64,000 nucleotides of DNA from Firmicutes bacterium UBA2116 (GCA_002331025.1 DCYG01000045.1:3976-67975), one strand, 5' to 3'; counted from the first letter of the stretch, positions 52,923-61,840 are shown. The notes: a model not told the origin generated them from the sequence alone. Numbers and translations: made by a program.

Positions 52923-54014
52923 TCAATTTGATATTGTAAAGATTTCTTGCATACCGGTTTTGTATTTAAAAATTTCTAAGTATGCATTATCACTTATGTT
53001 ATGTGGCTCGCAAGTGCTAACTTTAACACAAAAAGTATTATTTAAATATTCGTCACCTGGAGTCCAAACAAATCTATATCCACCGAGGGTATTAGGCATC
53101 CATTTTACTACATTTCCTGTATCCTGATCTATAATTGACCAATTAATTTTTGGCATATTATCACTTGCATCTACTATATCTATTGAAAGAGTCTCACCTT
53201 CTTTCATAGTAAAGCTGTTACCGACCTGTGTTCCAATATTGCCATCGGTATGAGATGTTAAATTTACTGCTGGCACAAAGATGTCACCGTCATAAATAGA
53301 TGATACTTTTTCTTTAATATCAAAAATAGTTAATATTTTATTTGCCCAAAACCCTGTATTATCTTTATGGGTAGTAGACCAACCGAAATTTTGTGGTGTT
53401 GTAACTTTGTGTATTACAATAATTCCTCTATCCACAAGTTCATCAATAAATGCTTTATAATTATAATCAAACATATCATCTTTATAAATTGATGCAAAAG
53501 AAATTAGGTTGGTTATCATTTTTTCTATTACATCATCTTCTATATAAGACTGGGTTTCATCAGTAAATGCAAGGGTAACTTCTGTGTCATTTATAGATAA
53601 TATTTTCTGTACATAGTTTCTGTCTGTGTTGTTTTTTGACATCCAATCCCAACTAACCGCATAGTAAGGTTCTGACCTGTTTTTTGTCGAAGGTGTCCTT
53701 CGTCCATTGATATCAATAGCAAAGGCAGGTCCTCTATTAGTTAAGTGTGGCATAACACCTTTAATATTTTCTGTGTAATCCGGCACGTCCTCACCTAAGG
53801 TTTTACGAACATTCTCTTCAAGCGTGTGAAGAGGATGATAGTATATAGCAATTGCACCGGTTTCTTCTGTCAGCATAGTTAAATCCATTGTGCTATCTAG
53901 GTCTAATGCAAATGCAATATAACTTCCAAGTACAAGTACAAGAGTTGTACATAAAATTAAAAGTTTAGTTTTTTTCTTTATCATATGCATGATGTAAATA
54001 GATAAATTTCTCAC
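52923..54014 (-). CDS. Secreted or membrane-anchored protein of unknown function
   Basis: 363 residues on the minus strand from GTG with AAGGAGGT 9 bp upstream. An N-terminal hydrophobic segment (KLLILCTTLVLVLGSYIAFA, about 17-36) is a signal peptide or anchor. DYTENIKGVMPHLTNRGPAF and repeated W/Y-rich strands follow. The C-terminal 110 residues (VNLTSHTDGNIGTQVGNSF, WTPGDEYLNNTFCVKVSTCE) look Ig-like. No family recognised. It is convergent with the stalk protein. Confidence 0.65.
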   Translation of the reverse strand: MRNLSIYIMHMIKKKTKLLILCTTLVLVLGSYIAFALDLDSTMDLTMLTEETGAIAIYYHPLHTLEENVRKTLGEDVPDYTENIKGVMPHLTNRGPAFAIDINGRRTPSTKNRSEPYYAVSWDWMSKNNTDRNYVQKILSINDTEVTLAFTDETQSYIEDDVIEKMITNLISFASIYKDDMFDYNYKAFIDELVDRGIIVIHKVTTPQNFGWSTTHKDNTGFWANKILTIFDIKEKVSSIYDGDIFVPAVNLTSHTDGNIGTQVGNSFTMKEGETLSIDIVDASDNMPKINWSIIDQDTGNVVKWMPNTLGGYRFVWTPGDEYLNNTFCVKVSTCEPHNISDNAYLEIFKYKTGMQEIFTISN

Positions 54015-54216
54015 TTCTTTCTTACCTCCTTGATTATGGTAAATCTCTACAAAAAATATCGTTTAAATTATGCTTTATTTTATTTTACATTAAGAATGCT
54101 CTTGCAATAAAGTTTACAATATTTTTTTCCTTTTTACAACATATGTATTTGAAAATTAGTAATTCTTTAGTATTTTTAGGTAATATATAAAATTTGAAAA
54201 CAATAAGGAGTTAATT

Positions 54217-54617
54217 ATGAAAAATATGTTAAAAGTCATCTTAGTTTTATATTAATTTTTGCACTATCTACAAATGTATTTGCGTCAACTGTTGGAGTTC
54301 AATGGGATTATTTAGTTAAAATAATATCAGAGTTAAATATAAGTGATTCAGGTATTGCACAAGTATCAGGAACGGCATCCAGTAAAAATTTGGGGTGTAT
54401 TGTCTCATTGCAGGTAAATTTACAACAGTTAAAATCTAGTGGTTGGACAACTATAAAAACTTGGAACGGATCTGACTCAGGAGGATGTAGTGTTAGTGGG
54501 TCTTATGCCGTTATTTCTGGATATGATTACAGGACTGAGGTGATTGCAAAAGTTTACGACGAGGATGACAATAAACTAGAAGAAAGTAAAGTGTATTCGA
54601 ACATAAAACATTATTAA
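54217..54617 (+). pseudogene. DUF6147-like secreted protein with frameshift in the signal peptide
   Basis: After AAGGAG, ATG 54217 reads MKNMLK and soon stops. One extra A in the A4 tract at 54231-54234 would join it to the frame SHLSFILIFALSTNVFAST and on to the end (SGWTTIKTWNGSDSGGCSVS, GYDYRTEVIAKVYDEDDN). The mature part (about 110 residues) resembles DUF6147 proteins. The tract makes slippage-based on/off switching possible. A sequencing error cannot be excluded. Confidence 0.6.
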
Positions 54618-54668
54618 GTAAATTCTCTTATTTTTTAATATCCATTTTATATGGTGATTCCATATTAC

Positions 54669-54688
54669 AGGGGGCTTGTCCGCCCCCT
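54669..54688 (+). terminator. GC-rich terminator
   Basis: GGGGGC (54670-54675) and GCCCCC (54682-54687), followed by TATATTTTATTT, behind the DUF6147-like gene and between convergent genes. Confidence 0.65.
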
Positions 54689-54697
54689 ATATTTTAT

Positions 54698-54907
54698 TTA
54701 GAATAATTTGTTTGTCATAATTGTTATAATTTCCGCAGATGCCTTTTCTTTCAGGCCGCCTTTTATATCAAATGCGTCTGCGGCAATCATATCATCCATA
54801 ACCGTGCTTACCTGTTCTGCTGTCAAATCCTCCAAGGGATCATCCAGGTTGCAGGAGAAGGTACTGCCTTCCGCACATTTGAAGGACATAGTCAGTTTTG
54901 TGGACAT
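54698..54907 (-). CDS. DUF2922 protein
   Basis: 69 residues on the minus strand. ATG 54907 is preceded by AGGGGGTG; an upstream start at 54970 is unlikely. STKLTMSFKCAEGSTFSCNL, DDPLEDLTAEQVSTVMDDMI and DIKGGLKEKASAEII are DUF2922 marks. These small proteins are common in Clostridia, often beside DUF1659; function unknown. Confidence 0.82.
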   Translation of the reverse strand: MSTKLTMSFKCAEGSTFSCNLDDPLEDLTAEQVSTVMDDMIAADAFDIKGGLKEKASAEIITIMTNKLF

Positions 54908-55089
54908 TGCATCACCCCCTAGTATAATGATGTTATAGTCATAATGATTATAACATTTTTTTATTCCCATAAAAGATTACGGGATAAAGTTCATCTCATT
55001 ATTTTTAACTTTAACATGTTTGATGGTTCCGGTAGACTATACACTTATCATATTATATAATTTTCAGTGATAGGATAAAAAATGTTCGC

Positions 55090-55261
55090 CCCCCTGGGAA
55101 GTTGGTTTCTACCAACTAATACCTACCGTTAAGACAATTAGTCCATTCAATGAGGTTTTATGATTAGGCTGGCTGGGAGCCTCAGGCTATACCCGTATAA
55201 CATGCTAGGATGTATACTCATTAAATGGAAATGGACTCCTATCAGAAAGGAGCTATAGCTC
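55090..55261 (+). ncRNA. Candidate bridge RNA/left end of a truncated IS110 element
   Basis: The stretch before the IS110 transposase is non-coding and structured: AGTTGGT-TTCT-ACCAACT (55100-55117) is a 5' stem-loop, and CTCCT/AGGAG hairpins stand near the ribosome site. In IS110-group elements the upstream non-coding end encodes the bridge RNA that pairs with target and donor DNA. The call rests on position and hairpins only. The 54908-55089 part holds nothing recognised. Confidence 0.45.
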
Positions 55262-56047
55262 ATGTCAAACATTATTAAATATGATTCATTTATCTCTGTT
55301 TGTATTGATGTCGGTGCTGATTTTAGCTTTATGTCTATTGCGCTACCTAACCAAACTTTTGTAGGAAAGCCTTTTAAAATCCTACATTCTGATTTAAATT
55401 CCCTATCTATAGCTGTTTCTAAAATTAAAGAAGCAGAAGATTTGTATTCTTTGGAAAGTCGCATTTTCCTTGAATCCACGGGAATTTATCATTATCCACT
55501 CTTCTGCTATCTTCGTGATAAGGGATTTTTGGTCTCCATCATTAATCCTATCATCACTAAGAATAGCACAAATATTAATATTAGAAAAGTACATAATGAT
55601 AAATTCGATTCAAAAAAAGCCGCATTAGTTGGTTTGAAACCTGATTTAAAAGTTTCTGTTATTCCATCAGACCTTGTTCTTGATTTAAGAAACCTATCAA
55701 GAGAATACTATGACCTTATGGACAACCGCTCTGCTAATGTGAATAAACTTCAGGGTGAATTACGTATAGTTTTTCCACAGTATTTAAAGATTTTCTCTAA
55801 AGTTACTACAAATACATCTTTATCCTTATTGGAAAAATATTCTTCTCCTAAGGGTTTTTTAAATGCTTCTAAGGATGAAGTTATTAACCATATTCGGTCT
55901 ACTGCTCGTTTCGGTCTTACTTATGCTCAAAACAAGTATAATGCCATTATTCAAGCTTCTAATGATGCTGATATTTTTGGTCACTCCATAAGCAGAGTAA
56001 AAAGTCTTTTATTTTTTTATTTTCTTGAAAAAATTTACAAATTATAG
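55262..56047 (+). pseudogene. IS110-family transposase, C-terminally truncated
   Basis: 261 codons, ATG after AAAGGAGC. The N-terminal DEDD (RuvC-like) domain is visible: CIDVGADFSFMSIAL (about 13-27), FLESTGIYHYPL (about 73-84) and VSIINPIITKN. The second half with the catalytic serine (Transposase_20, normally to about 400 residues) is missing: the frame diverges into LFFYFLEKIYKL and stops. The IS is therefore dead, with its right end lost before 56048. The 56048-56226 stretch has no gene. Confidence 0.8.
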
Positions 56048-56226
56048 TACAATACAATGAGAACATATATTCGACAAATGTTAAATTTAATATGGATGAA
56101 AACTCATCTACCATTGCTTAAAAGCACGGCTGGTTTTTCGGTGGTGGTTTCAAAGGTATAAACGATGAGAAACAGGATGATTAGATTCTTCGGAAAGTAG
56201 AGCCATGCTAATACGATATAAGAAAA

Positions 56227-56272
56227 TTGACATTTATGATTGGTAAATTTATAATAAAAGCGTAAATGTCAA
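56227..56272 (+). promoter_or_regulatory. Consensus promoter inside a perfect 10-bp inverted repeat
   Basis: TTGACA (56227-56232), 17 bp, TATAAT (56250-56255). TTGACATTTA (56227-56236) and TAAATGTCAA (56263-56272) are exact reverse complements covering the -35 and the start. Confidence 0.78.
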
Positions 56273-56291
56273 GGATTGGAGGCAATTGATT

Positions 56292-57377
56292 ATGAAATCT
56301 GATGATAGAGAAACAAAAATCAAAAAACTAAAAGAGCAAAGAAATAAAGCGATTAAAAGTTTGACAGACTATAAGGAAAATAATCTGCCTGTTTCCGCAG
56401 CGGCAGAATATTTGACATTTGTTGCTGGAATTGGTGAAAGCTCCGTTGAAGTTCGTTACCAAGATGAAAATATATGGCTAACACAAAAAATGATGGCAGA
56501 ACTGTACGGTGTTGATCGTTCTGTGATTACAAAACATTTAAAAAAGATATTTTTGGATGATGAATTAGAGGAAGATTCAGTATGTGCAATTTTTGCACAT
56601 ACTGCTAGTGACGAAAAAACATATAAAGTGAAATTCTATGCATTACAGGCGGTCATTGCTGTTGGATTCAAGATTGATAATCAAAGAGCCGTACAATTCC
56701 GCAAATGGATCATCACAATCGCAAAAGATTACACAATAAAAGGCTTTGTCATGGATGATGAACGGTTTAAACTCGGTCACAAATTGACGAATCAATATTT
56801 TGAAGAGCAACTTGTCAGAATACGTGAAATTCGTGAATCTGATCGTATGTTCTATCAAAAAGTTACAGATATTTATTCAACAGCCATCGATTATGACAAA
56901 TCATCCAAGACAACAAAGGAATTTTTTAAAAAAGTGCAGAATAAACTACATTATGCTGTTCATCGACATACCGCTGCAGAAATAATTGTGGAGAGAGCAG
57001 ATGCAGATCGAAAGAATATGGGATTGACAACTTGGAAAGCCGCACCGGAAGGAAAAATTCAAAAATTCGATGTTTTCATTGCAAAAAATTATTTAACTGA
57101 AAAAGAAATTGACTTTTTGAATCGCTTAGTTTCAATGTATCTGGATTATGCAGAAGTACAAGCAGAGAACAGCATTCCTATGACAATGGAAGATTGGGCA
57201 AATCGCTTGGATGGTTTTATAGAGTTCAACGGAAGAGATTTGTTGATGGATGCAGGGAAAATATCAGCAGAACAGGCAAAACTCCATGCTGAAACACAAT
57301 TTGAAAAATACCGCATTGTACAAGACCAATTATTCAAGAGTGATTTTGATCTGTTTTTAGAGAGTACTGATGAGTAA
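56292..57377 (+). CDS. RhuM-family protein
   Basis: 361 residues from ATG behind GGATTGGAGG. The RhuM region is VEVRYQDENIWLTQKMMAEL, YGVDRSVITKHLKKIF (about 60-95), then FAHTASDEKTYKVKFYALQAVIAVGFKI and QFRKWI. The C-terminal half is helical (DYAEVQAENSIPMTMEDWANRL). The family is often in mobile DNA and toxin/defence loci, and its activity is unsettled. A 63-bp internal piece is duplicated at 48145. Its promoter carries a perfect inverted repeat, suggesting autoregulation by its N-terminal HTH-like region. Confidence 0.85.
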   Translation: MKSDDRETKIKKLKEQRNKAIKSLTDYKENNLPVSAAAEYLTFVAGIGESSVEVRYQDENIWLTQKMMAELYGVDRSVITKHLKKIFLDDELEEDSVCAIFAHTASDEKTYKVKFYALQAVIAVGFKIDNQRAVQFRKWIITIAKDYTIKGFVMDDERFKLGHKLTNQYFEEQLVRIREIRESDRMFYQKVTDIYSTAIDYDKSSKTTKEFFKKVQNKLHYAVHRHTAAEIIVERADADRKNMGLTTWKAAPEGKIQKFDVFIAKNYLTEKEIDFLNRLVSMYLDYAEVQAENSIPMTMEDWANRLDGFIEFNGRDLLMDAGKISAEQAKLHAETQFEKYRIVQDQLFKSDFDLFLESTDE

Positions 57378-57522
57378 ATCTGATCATAAAGCACACGATT
57401 TATGGAAATTTAAGGCGCGTACATTCACTCCTATTACACACAGTGACGAAGACTTAAAATAGGAATACTCAAATATATTATATTTATAGTAAAATAATTG
57501 TACAGACATATTTTTTTAACAA

Positions 57523-58593
57523 ATGAAGTTTAAATTAGGGAGAGAAGAGAAATTGCAATCAATAATAAACCTGATTTTTTATATTGGCATAATAGAGTTT
57601 TTTCTCATGTTTCTTTTACTGACAAATACTTTTACATTTTTCCTATACGTGACAGACAAACGAAAGGCAGTAAAAGGCAAGAGGCGCATAAGTGAAAAAA
57701 CGTTATTAATTTTCACCATATTATGTGGGGGAATAGGGGCACTGTTGGGTATGTATTTCGCAAATCATAAAACGAGAAACAGGAAATTCAAATTCGTAGC
57801 AGTAATTGGTCTTATTATTACACTTATTCCCCTGATACATATTGTACATGGGCTTACGCTGAGTAAGATAATCCGCTATGTGGAAATTGAGTTTCGTTCG
57901 GAAAATTGGCCGCCTGAGTTGGATGGTTATCGCATCGCTTTTATGTCAGACATGCATGCCATAACAGATGAAGATATGCGCAAAGTTGCAGCAGAGCTAA
58001 ATAACAGAGATTTGGATTTGCTGTTATCGGGCGGAGACTTTTTAATGGAGGATGACCATTATATAGGAACTGTGAGAAAAATGTCTCAAATAAATACAAC
58101 AGACGGAATTTACGGTGTGGAAGGAAATCATGATGACTACAAGAAACTTTTTCAGGTGCAAAATGAATATGGAATAAAATCACTTGATAATAGCGGAAGG
58201 CGTATAAAAGAAGGCTTTTATCTGGCAGGTGTCCATGATATGTATAACAGAAATCCTGACATAAAAGAGGCTGTTGCAAGTGCAAATCCAAATGATTTTG
58301 TTCTGCTCCTCTCACACAGTCCGGACTTGTCTATGCAACAATCTACAGAAGGAATTGATTTAATACTTTCCGGTCATACCCATGCCGGACAAATTACTTT
58401 TTTTGGTTATCCGTTTTACTTGCTATACGGAAGTTTGCCTATAACCGATTATGGGACACGTTTTGCTTATGGGTTCGCCCGTTCGGCAGACGACGTACCC
58501 GTGTTTACAACCAGCGGAATAGGCACTTTTTCTGATATACCAAGGATTTTTACAAGACCTGAAGTTGTGATTTTCACAATGTATAGTGAGTAG
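57523..58593 (+). CDS. DUF1294 membrane domain fused to a metallophosphoesterase
   Basis: 356 residues. The N-terminal ~100 residues are a DUF1294 domain (YVTDKRKAVKGKRRISEKTLL, GGIGALLGMYFANHKTRNRKF) with three membrane helices. From about 130 a YkuE-like calcineurin phosphoesterase follows: SDMHA, SGGDFLM, GVEGNHDDY, LLSHSPD and SGHTHAGQ supply all metal ligands. The two domains are usually separate proteins. ATG 57523 has no ribosome site; TTG 57553 after GGGAGAG is an alternative. Confidence 0.85.
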   Translation: MKFKLGREEKLQSIINLIFYIGIIEFFLMFLLLTNTFTFFLYVTDKRKAVKGKRRISEKTLLIFTILCGGIGALLGMYFANHKTRNRKFKFVAVIGLIITLIPLIHIVHGLTLSKIIRYVEIEFRSENWPPELDGYRIAFMSDMHAITDEDMRKVAAELNNRDLDLLLSGGDFLMEDDHYIGTVRKMSQINTTDGIYGVEGNHDDYKKLFQVQNEYGIKSLDNSGRRIKEGFYLAGVHDMYNRNPDIKEAVASANPNDFVLLLSHSPDLSMQQSTEGIDLILSGHTHAGQITFFGYPFYLLYGSLPITDYGTRFAYGFARSADDVPVFTTSGIGTFSDIPRIFTRPEVVIFTMYSE

Positions 58594-58600
58594 AGGTTTG

Positions 58601-58707
58601 CCAAGACACCAAGGGGGTATTAGGTGCGATGGTTATCATTATTACACACAAGGCGCGTTTAATGCGTAATTCTGATGCAGAATTGTGGTTTGGATGGGAA
58701 AATGTAG
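58601..58707 (+). repeat. Type-1 attachment-like repeat, copy E
   Basis: ACACCAAGGGGGTATTAGGT, GCGATGGTTATCATTATTAC, ACACAAGG, decayed core CGCGTTTAA (58654-58662), then a tail close to copy A (TAATTCTGATGCAGAATTGT) ending in a TAG at 58705. The remaining part of 58708-58897 shows no gene. Confidence 0.55.
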
Positions 58708-58897
58708 GGGTTACACAATATGTTGTGTGTTGAGGATAGTTTTGAGGTAAAAAATTGACTAAAAAAAGAGAAGCTTTTTAAGAATAGCATAGTAGTTAAG
58801 ATGGCAGGAAAATAGTTTTTGCAGACCTTCCTAATATAAATATTATTTTTAAGACTGATATAGAAAAAAGAAATTTGAATTATCGAGGAGAGAACAT

Positions 58898-59749
58898 ATG
58901 AAAACAATTAGGTTATTGTACCCGGATTATTTAAGCGGTGGATTAGAAACATATTATTTCGGTGCAAATCTGCTTGCACATATTCTTCCTGAAAATGAAA
59001 ACCAACCCTTGATAGAAGTAAAAATTGCTCCGCCCGGCGGGAAGGAGCGGAGTGTGACAGGTGGAGTTTATGCTAAGGATGAGGTCGTTGCCGGCATAAG
59101 GAAGGCGACTGAAGTTATTGAGGCTGCCAAGCCGGAAAGAATTATCACAATTGGCGGAAATTGCATCGTTTCACAGGCTCCTTTTGATTATCTGCATGGA
59201 CTCTACGATAACGTTGGTATTATCTGGATTGATGCTCATCCGGATGTATCGACTGTGAATGACGGATACCCAAACGCCCATGCTATGGTACTTGGCTCAC
59301 TCATGGGTCATGGGGACAACACACTTTCCGGTCTGATGAAGAACAAAAAATTCAGAGCGGATGAGATTTTGTATGTTGGATTACAGGAACTGCACAGTTA
59401 TCAGGAGAAGTTTCTAAAAGATATGGATGTAGATTACAGAGTGCAGACAGAGGCGTTTATATCCGATGATGAAATCAAGGATTTCTTGTGTCATTTTGAC
59501 CATATATTGGTTCATCTTGATATTGATGTGTTGGATGCAAGCCTATTTCACTCTACCTATTTCGCAAACAAAGAGTTGGTTGGAGATGGCAGTGGCGGCG
59601 GAAGGATGACGATGGAGAAACTTTCCGGCGTACTGAAGTGTATAACAGAGAATTCAGATGTTGTCGGATTCACAATAGCAGAATATCTTCCGTTTGATGA
59701 GCATAAACTGCACAAAATGTTTGCGGACATCAAAATATTTAGTGACTGA
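58898..59749 (+). CDS. Arginase/agmatinase-family protein
   Basis: 283 residues, AGGAGAG before ATG. Metal motifs: WIDAHPDV (about 107-114) and HLDIDVLD (about 206-213) are intact. The first motif is IGGNCIVS instead of the usual GGDHS, so the first metal ligand is cysteine, a variant that also occurs in other family members. It would be a manganese ureohydrolase, but substrate is not assignable. No polyamine genes nearby. Confidence 0.8.
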   Translation: MKTIRLLYPDYLSGGLETYYFGANLLAHILPENENQPLIEVKIAPPGGKERSVTGGVYAKDEVVAGIRKATEVIEAAKPERIITIGGNCIVSQAPFDYLHGLYDNVGIIWIDAHPDVSTVNDGYPNAHAMVLGSLMGHGDNTLSGLMKNKKFRADEILYVGLQELHSYQEKFLKDMDVDYRVQTEAFISDDEIKDFLCHFDHILVHLDIDVLDASLFHSTYFANKELVGDGSGGGRMTMEKLSGVLKCITENSDVVGFTIAEYLPFDEHKLHKMFADIKIFSD

Positions 59750-59777
59750 CAAGCTCCAATTTAGAGGAGGTAGAAGG

Positions 59778-59861
59778 ATGTCATTCCAATATGAATTAGA
59801 TTTGCTGAATCAAGCGAACCAAACGAATTTGCTGAAATATTCTATTCTTTCATTAACTTAA
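59778..59861 (+). CDS. Very short ORF or gene remnant
   Basis: 27 codons (MSFQYELDLLNQANQTNLLK...) behind an excellent GAGGAGGT site, 28 bp after the arginase-like gene. The ribosome site suggests that a real gene began here. It is interrupted before a type-2 repeat. No family recognised. Confidence 0.4.
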   Translation: MSFQYELDLLNQANQTNLLKYSILSLT

Positions 59862-59947
59862 ATAGCTGCAAAACACATTATTTTTCAGTTGAAAGAAGTT
59901 ACTAAACTTCCATTTACAAAGAGAAATGATAGGTAGAAACGGGAAAT

Positions 59948-60008
59948 TTCTGTTTAAAAACTGTTAGGACTAAGATCCCCAGTGTGTTGAAAATTCTATA
60001 GTTGACAG
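59948..60008 (+). repeat. Type-2 repeat, copy 3
   Basis: TTCTGTTTAAAAACTGTTAGG runs into ACTAAGATCCCCAG and closes with TCTATAGTTGACAG. It follows the short ORF. The first 35 bp align with copy 2. Confidence 0.55.
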
Positions 60009-60109
60009 CTTTTATCTATACTAAATCAGACTTCGAAAAATGAGAATTTGTCATGCCATAATCAATACGGCTATTTTATAAAAAATTATTAGAAAAATAT
60101 ATTAAAATT

Positions 60110-60145
60110 AAGGATATGAATGAAAGACCTTTATATCCTTTTTTT
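60110..60145 (+). terminator. Hairpin terminator
   Basis: AAGGATAT (60110-60117) and ATATCCTT (60133-60140), then T5. The rest of 59862-60297 is AT-rich with no gene. Confidence 0.65.
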
Positions 60146-60297
60146 CAACTTGTTGCACAAATGATGATAAAATAATTTGCCTTTCAAGAAGTAGATATTT
60201 TTATATGCAAATTAAAGGTTTATTTTTTGATATAAGTGACGATATATAATTAATGATATTGTAACTTTACGATACGGGAAAGAAAGGCGGGATTTTT

Positions 60298-60714
60298 ATG
60301 TTTTGGAAGGACAAGTATGAAGTAGGTGTGGAATTAATAGATAATCAGCACAAAGAGTTATTCAGGCGTGTAGAAGATTGTATAAAAACTATTCGTTCTA
60401 CTACATTAGGAGAGGAAAAGGCTCAAAAGGTTAATGAAACATTGGAATTTATGAAAGAATATGTGGTAGAACATTTCCGGGATGAAGAAGAATATCAGAT
60501 AAAGATAGGATATCCTGATTACGAAAAGCACAAACAGATTCATGACAGTATGGTAAGCTTTGTATTGGAGGTTTCGGAGGAATACGAAAAAGACGGTTAT
60601 AACGATGCTTTAATACAAAAATTTGCGGGAAGACTGTTAACATGGCTTATTAACCATGTAGCTGCAGAAGATCAAAAGATTGCAGACTATGCTGTTAAAA
60701 AGGGGGGAATATAA
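60298..60714 (+). CDS. Bacteriohemerythrin
   Basis: 138 residues. Di-iron ligands are in DNQHKEL (about 17-23), EHFRDEEEYQ (about 58-67), EKHKQIHDSM (about 75-84) and INHVAAEDQKI (about 118-128). It binds oxygen, perhaps protecting or sensing in an anaerobe. The TAATG junction couples it to the CheX-like gene, hinting at aerotaxis. Confidence 0.92.
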   Translation: MFWKDKYEVGVELIDNQHKELFRRVEDCIKTIRSTTLGEEKAQKVNETLEFMKEYVVEHFRDEEEYQIKIGYPDYEKHKQIHDSMVSFVLEVSEEYEKDGYNDALIQKFAGRLLTWLINHVAAEDQKIADYAVKKGGI

Positions 60715-61163
60715 TGATAGAAAATATTCAAAATCCCTTTTTTGAAGCAACCAAAAATGTATTTAATCTTATGCTGGATCTGCAGGATGTTTCAGAGACA
60801 TCGGCAGAAAATTTCAACTATAATGAGTGTTTAAATATTTGTATAGGAGTAACCGGCGACTTAACAGGTAAGATAGTATATAAATTTGCTGATCAAACAT
60901 CTCTTAACGTGGTAAATATCATCAGCGGAATGGAAATAGACAGTATAGATGACTTTGTTACATCAGCTGTTTCAGAAATTGCAAATATAATAAGCGGAAA
61001 TGTTTTTAGTATGCTGGCAGAAACTAATATTATTTGTGATATACTTCCTCCATATGTGGCAACTGCTGAGGATGACAAAAAATACCACATAGATAAGGAT
61101 GTTTGTATAGTTACATCTGTAGGAAATGTTTGTTTAAGTATAAATCTGGATAAAAGCAAGTAA
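60714..61163 (+). CDS. cheX: CheX-like chemotaxis phosphatase
   Basis: 149 residues. GVTGDLTGKIVYKF, the CheC/CheX signature SAVSEIANIISGNVFSML (about 83-100, E and N positions kept) and LPPYV are present. CheX dephosphorylates CheY-P. The ATG overlaps the hemerythrin stop by one base, so oxygen sensing and chemotaxis adaptation may be linked. No other che genes in the window. Confidence 0.85.
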   Translation: MIENIQNPFFEATKNVFNLMLDLQDVSETSAENFNYNECLNICIGVTGDLTGKIVYKFADQTSLNVVNIISGMEIDSIDDFVTSAVSEIANIISGNVFSMLAETNIICDILPPYVATAEDDKKYHIDKDVCIVTSVGNVCLSINLDKSK

Positions 61164-61181
61164 CTAACAACAAATTAATGT

Positions 61182-61209
61182 GACGGTTCTTAATAAGGAT
61201 CGTTTTTTA
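61182..61209 (+). terminator. Terminator after cheX
   Basis: ACGGTTCTT and AAGGATCGT pair with wobbles and are followed by T6. The remainder to 61426 shows no gene. Confidence 0.55.
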
Positions 61210-61426
61210 ATTATAAACGCCCAAACACTACGTGATATGCTGCATTTAAAACTGGTTTCTCCGACCAGAGCCATTTCACTAATTTCTTTACTGCCTTTAT
61301 TGGTATTTCACCGGGTGCATACAGGGATATAGTTATATCCAGAACTAATGGCTGAGAATGTACAGGAACAAAGTGCAATAATACATAAAATGTATATAAA
61401 TTTAATAGTGCGAGGAGAGAATCAAA

Positions 61427-61840
61427 GTGAATAAAAAAATATCATTAATTCATTCTAAAAATTTAGCTTCGGTAGATTATGCTTATGCCGGACGTATACC
61501 TTCCGGAATGGACTTATTATTTTTGGCTGGAGCATGTCCCATTAATAAAAACGGAGAAGTACCCAATTTGGATGATTATGAGCTTCAGGCAAAACTTTGT
61601 GTAGAGAATTTGAAGGAAGCACTGAAGGAATGTGATGCTGCTTTGGAAGATGTAGTATATACAAGAGTTCTTGTAGCATCTCATGATCGGTCAGATTTGG
61701 TAACTGCATGGGAAGCAATAAGAAAAGAATTTGGTAATCATGATGTTCCAAGCACCTTGTCAGGAGTTACAGTATTAGGATATACAAATCAATTGGTGGA
61801 AATTGAAGCAGTAGCAGCAGTAGAAAACAATACAAAATGA
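61427..61840 (+). CDS. RidA-family protein
   Basis: 137 residues from GTG with CGAGGAGAG upstream. LFLAGACPINKNGEVP, QAKLCVENLKEALKECDAAL, VVYTRVLVASHD and VEIEAVAAV are the RidA/YjgF pattern. RidA hydrolyses reactive enamine/imine intermediates. An N-terminal extension of about 10 residues is typical of a subgroup. Monocistronic. Confidence 0.87.
   Translation: MNKKISLIHSKNLASVDYAYAGRIPSGMDLLFLAGACPINKNGEVPNLDDYELQAKLCVENLKEALKECDAALEDVVYTRVLVASHDRSDLVTAWEAIRKEFGNHDVPSTLSGVTVLGYTNQLVEIEAVAAVENNTK

Noticed and set aside
35671..58707. Type-1 repeats as integron attC sites or a non-coding RNA family
   Set aside because: They have stems around the AAGGCACG loop, but no RYYYAAC/GTTRRRY core sites, and the reading frame stays open through the core into RlmD-like residues in three copies. 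An attachment scar explains more.
58898..59749. Loss of activity of the arginase-like enzyme because of GGNC
   Set aside because: Cysteine at this position also occurs in other arginase-family proteins, so inactivation cannot be claimed.
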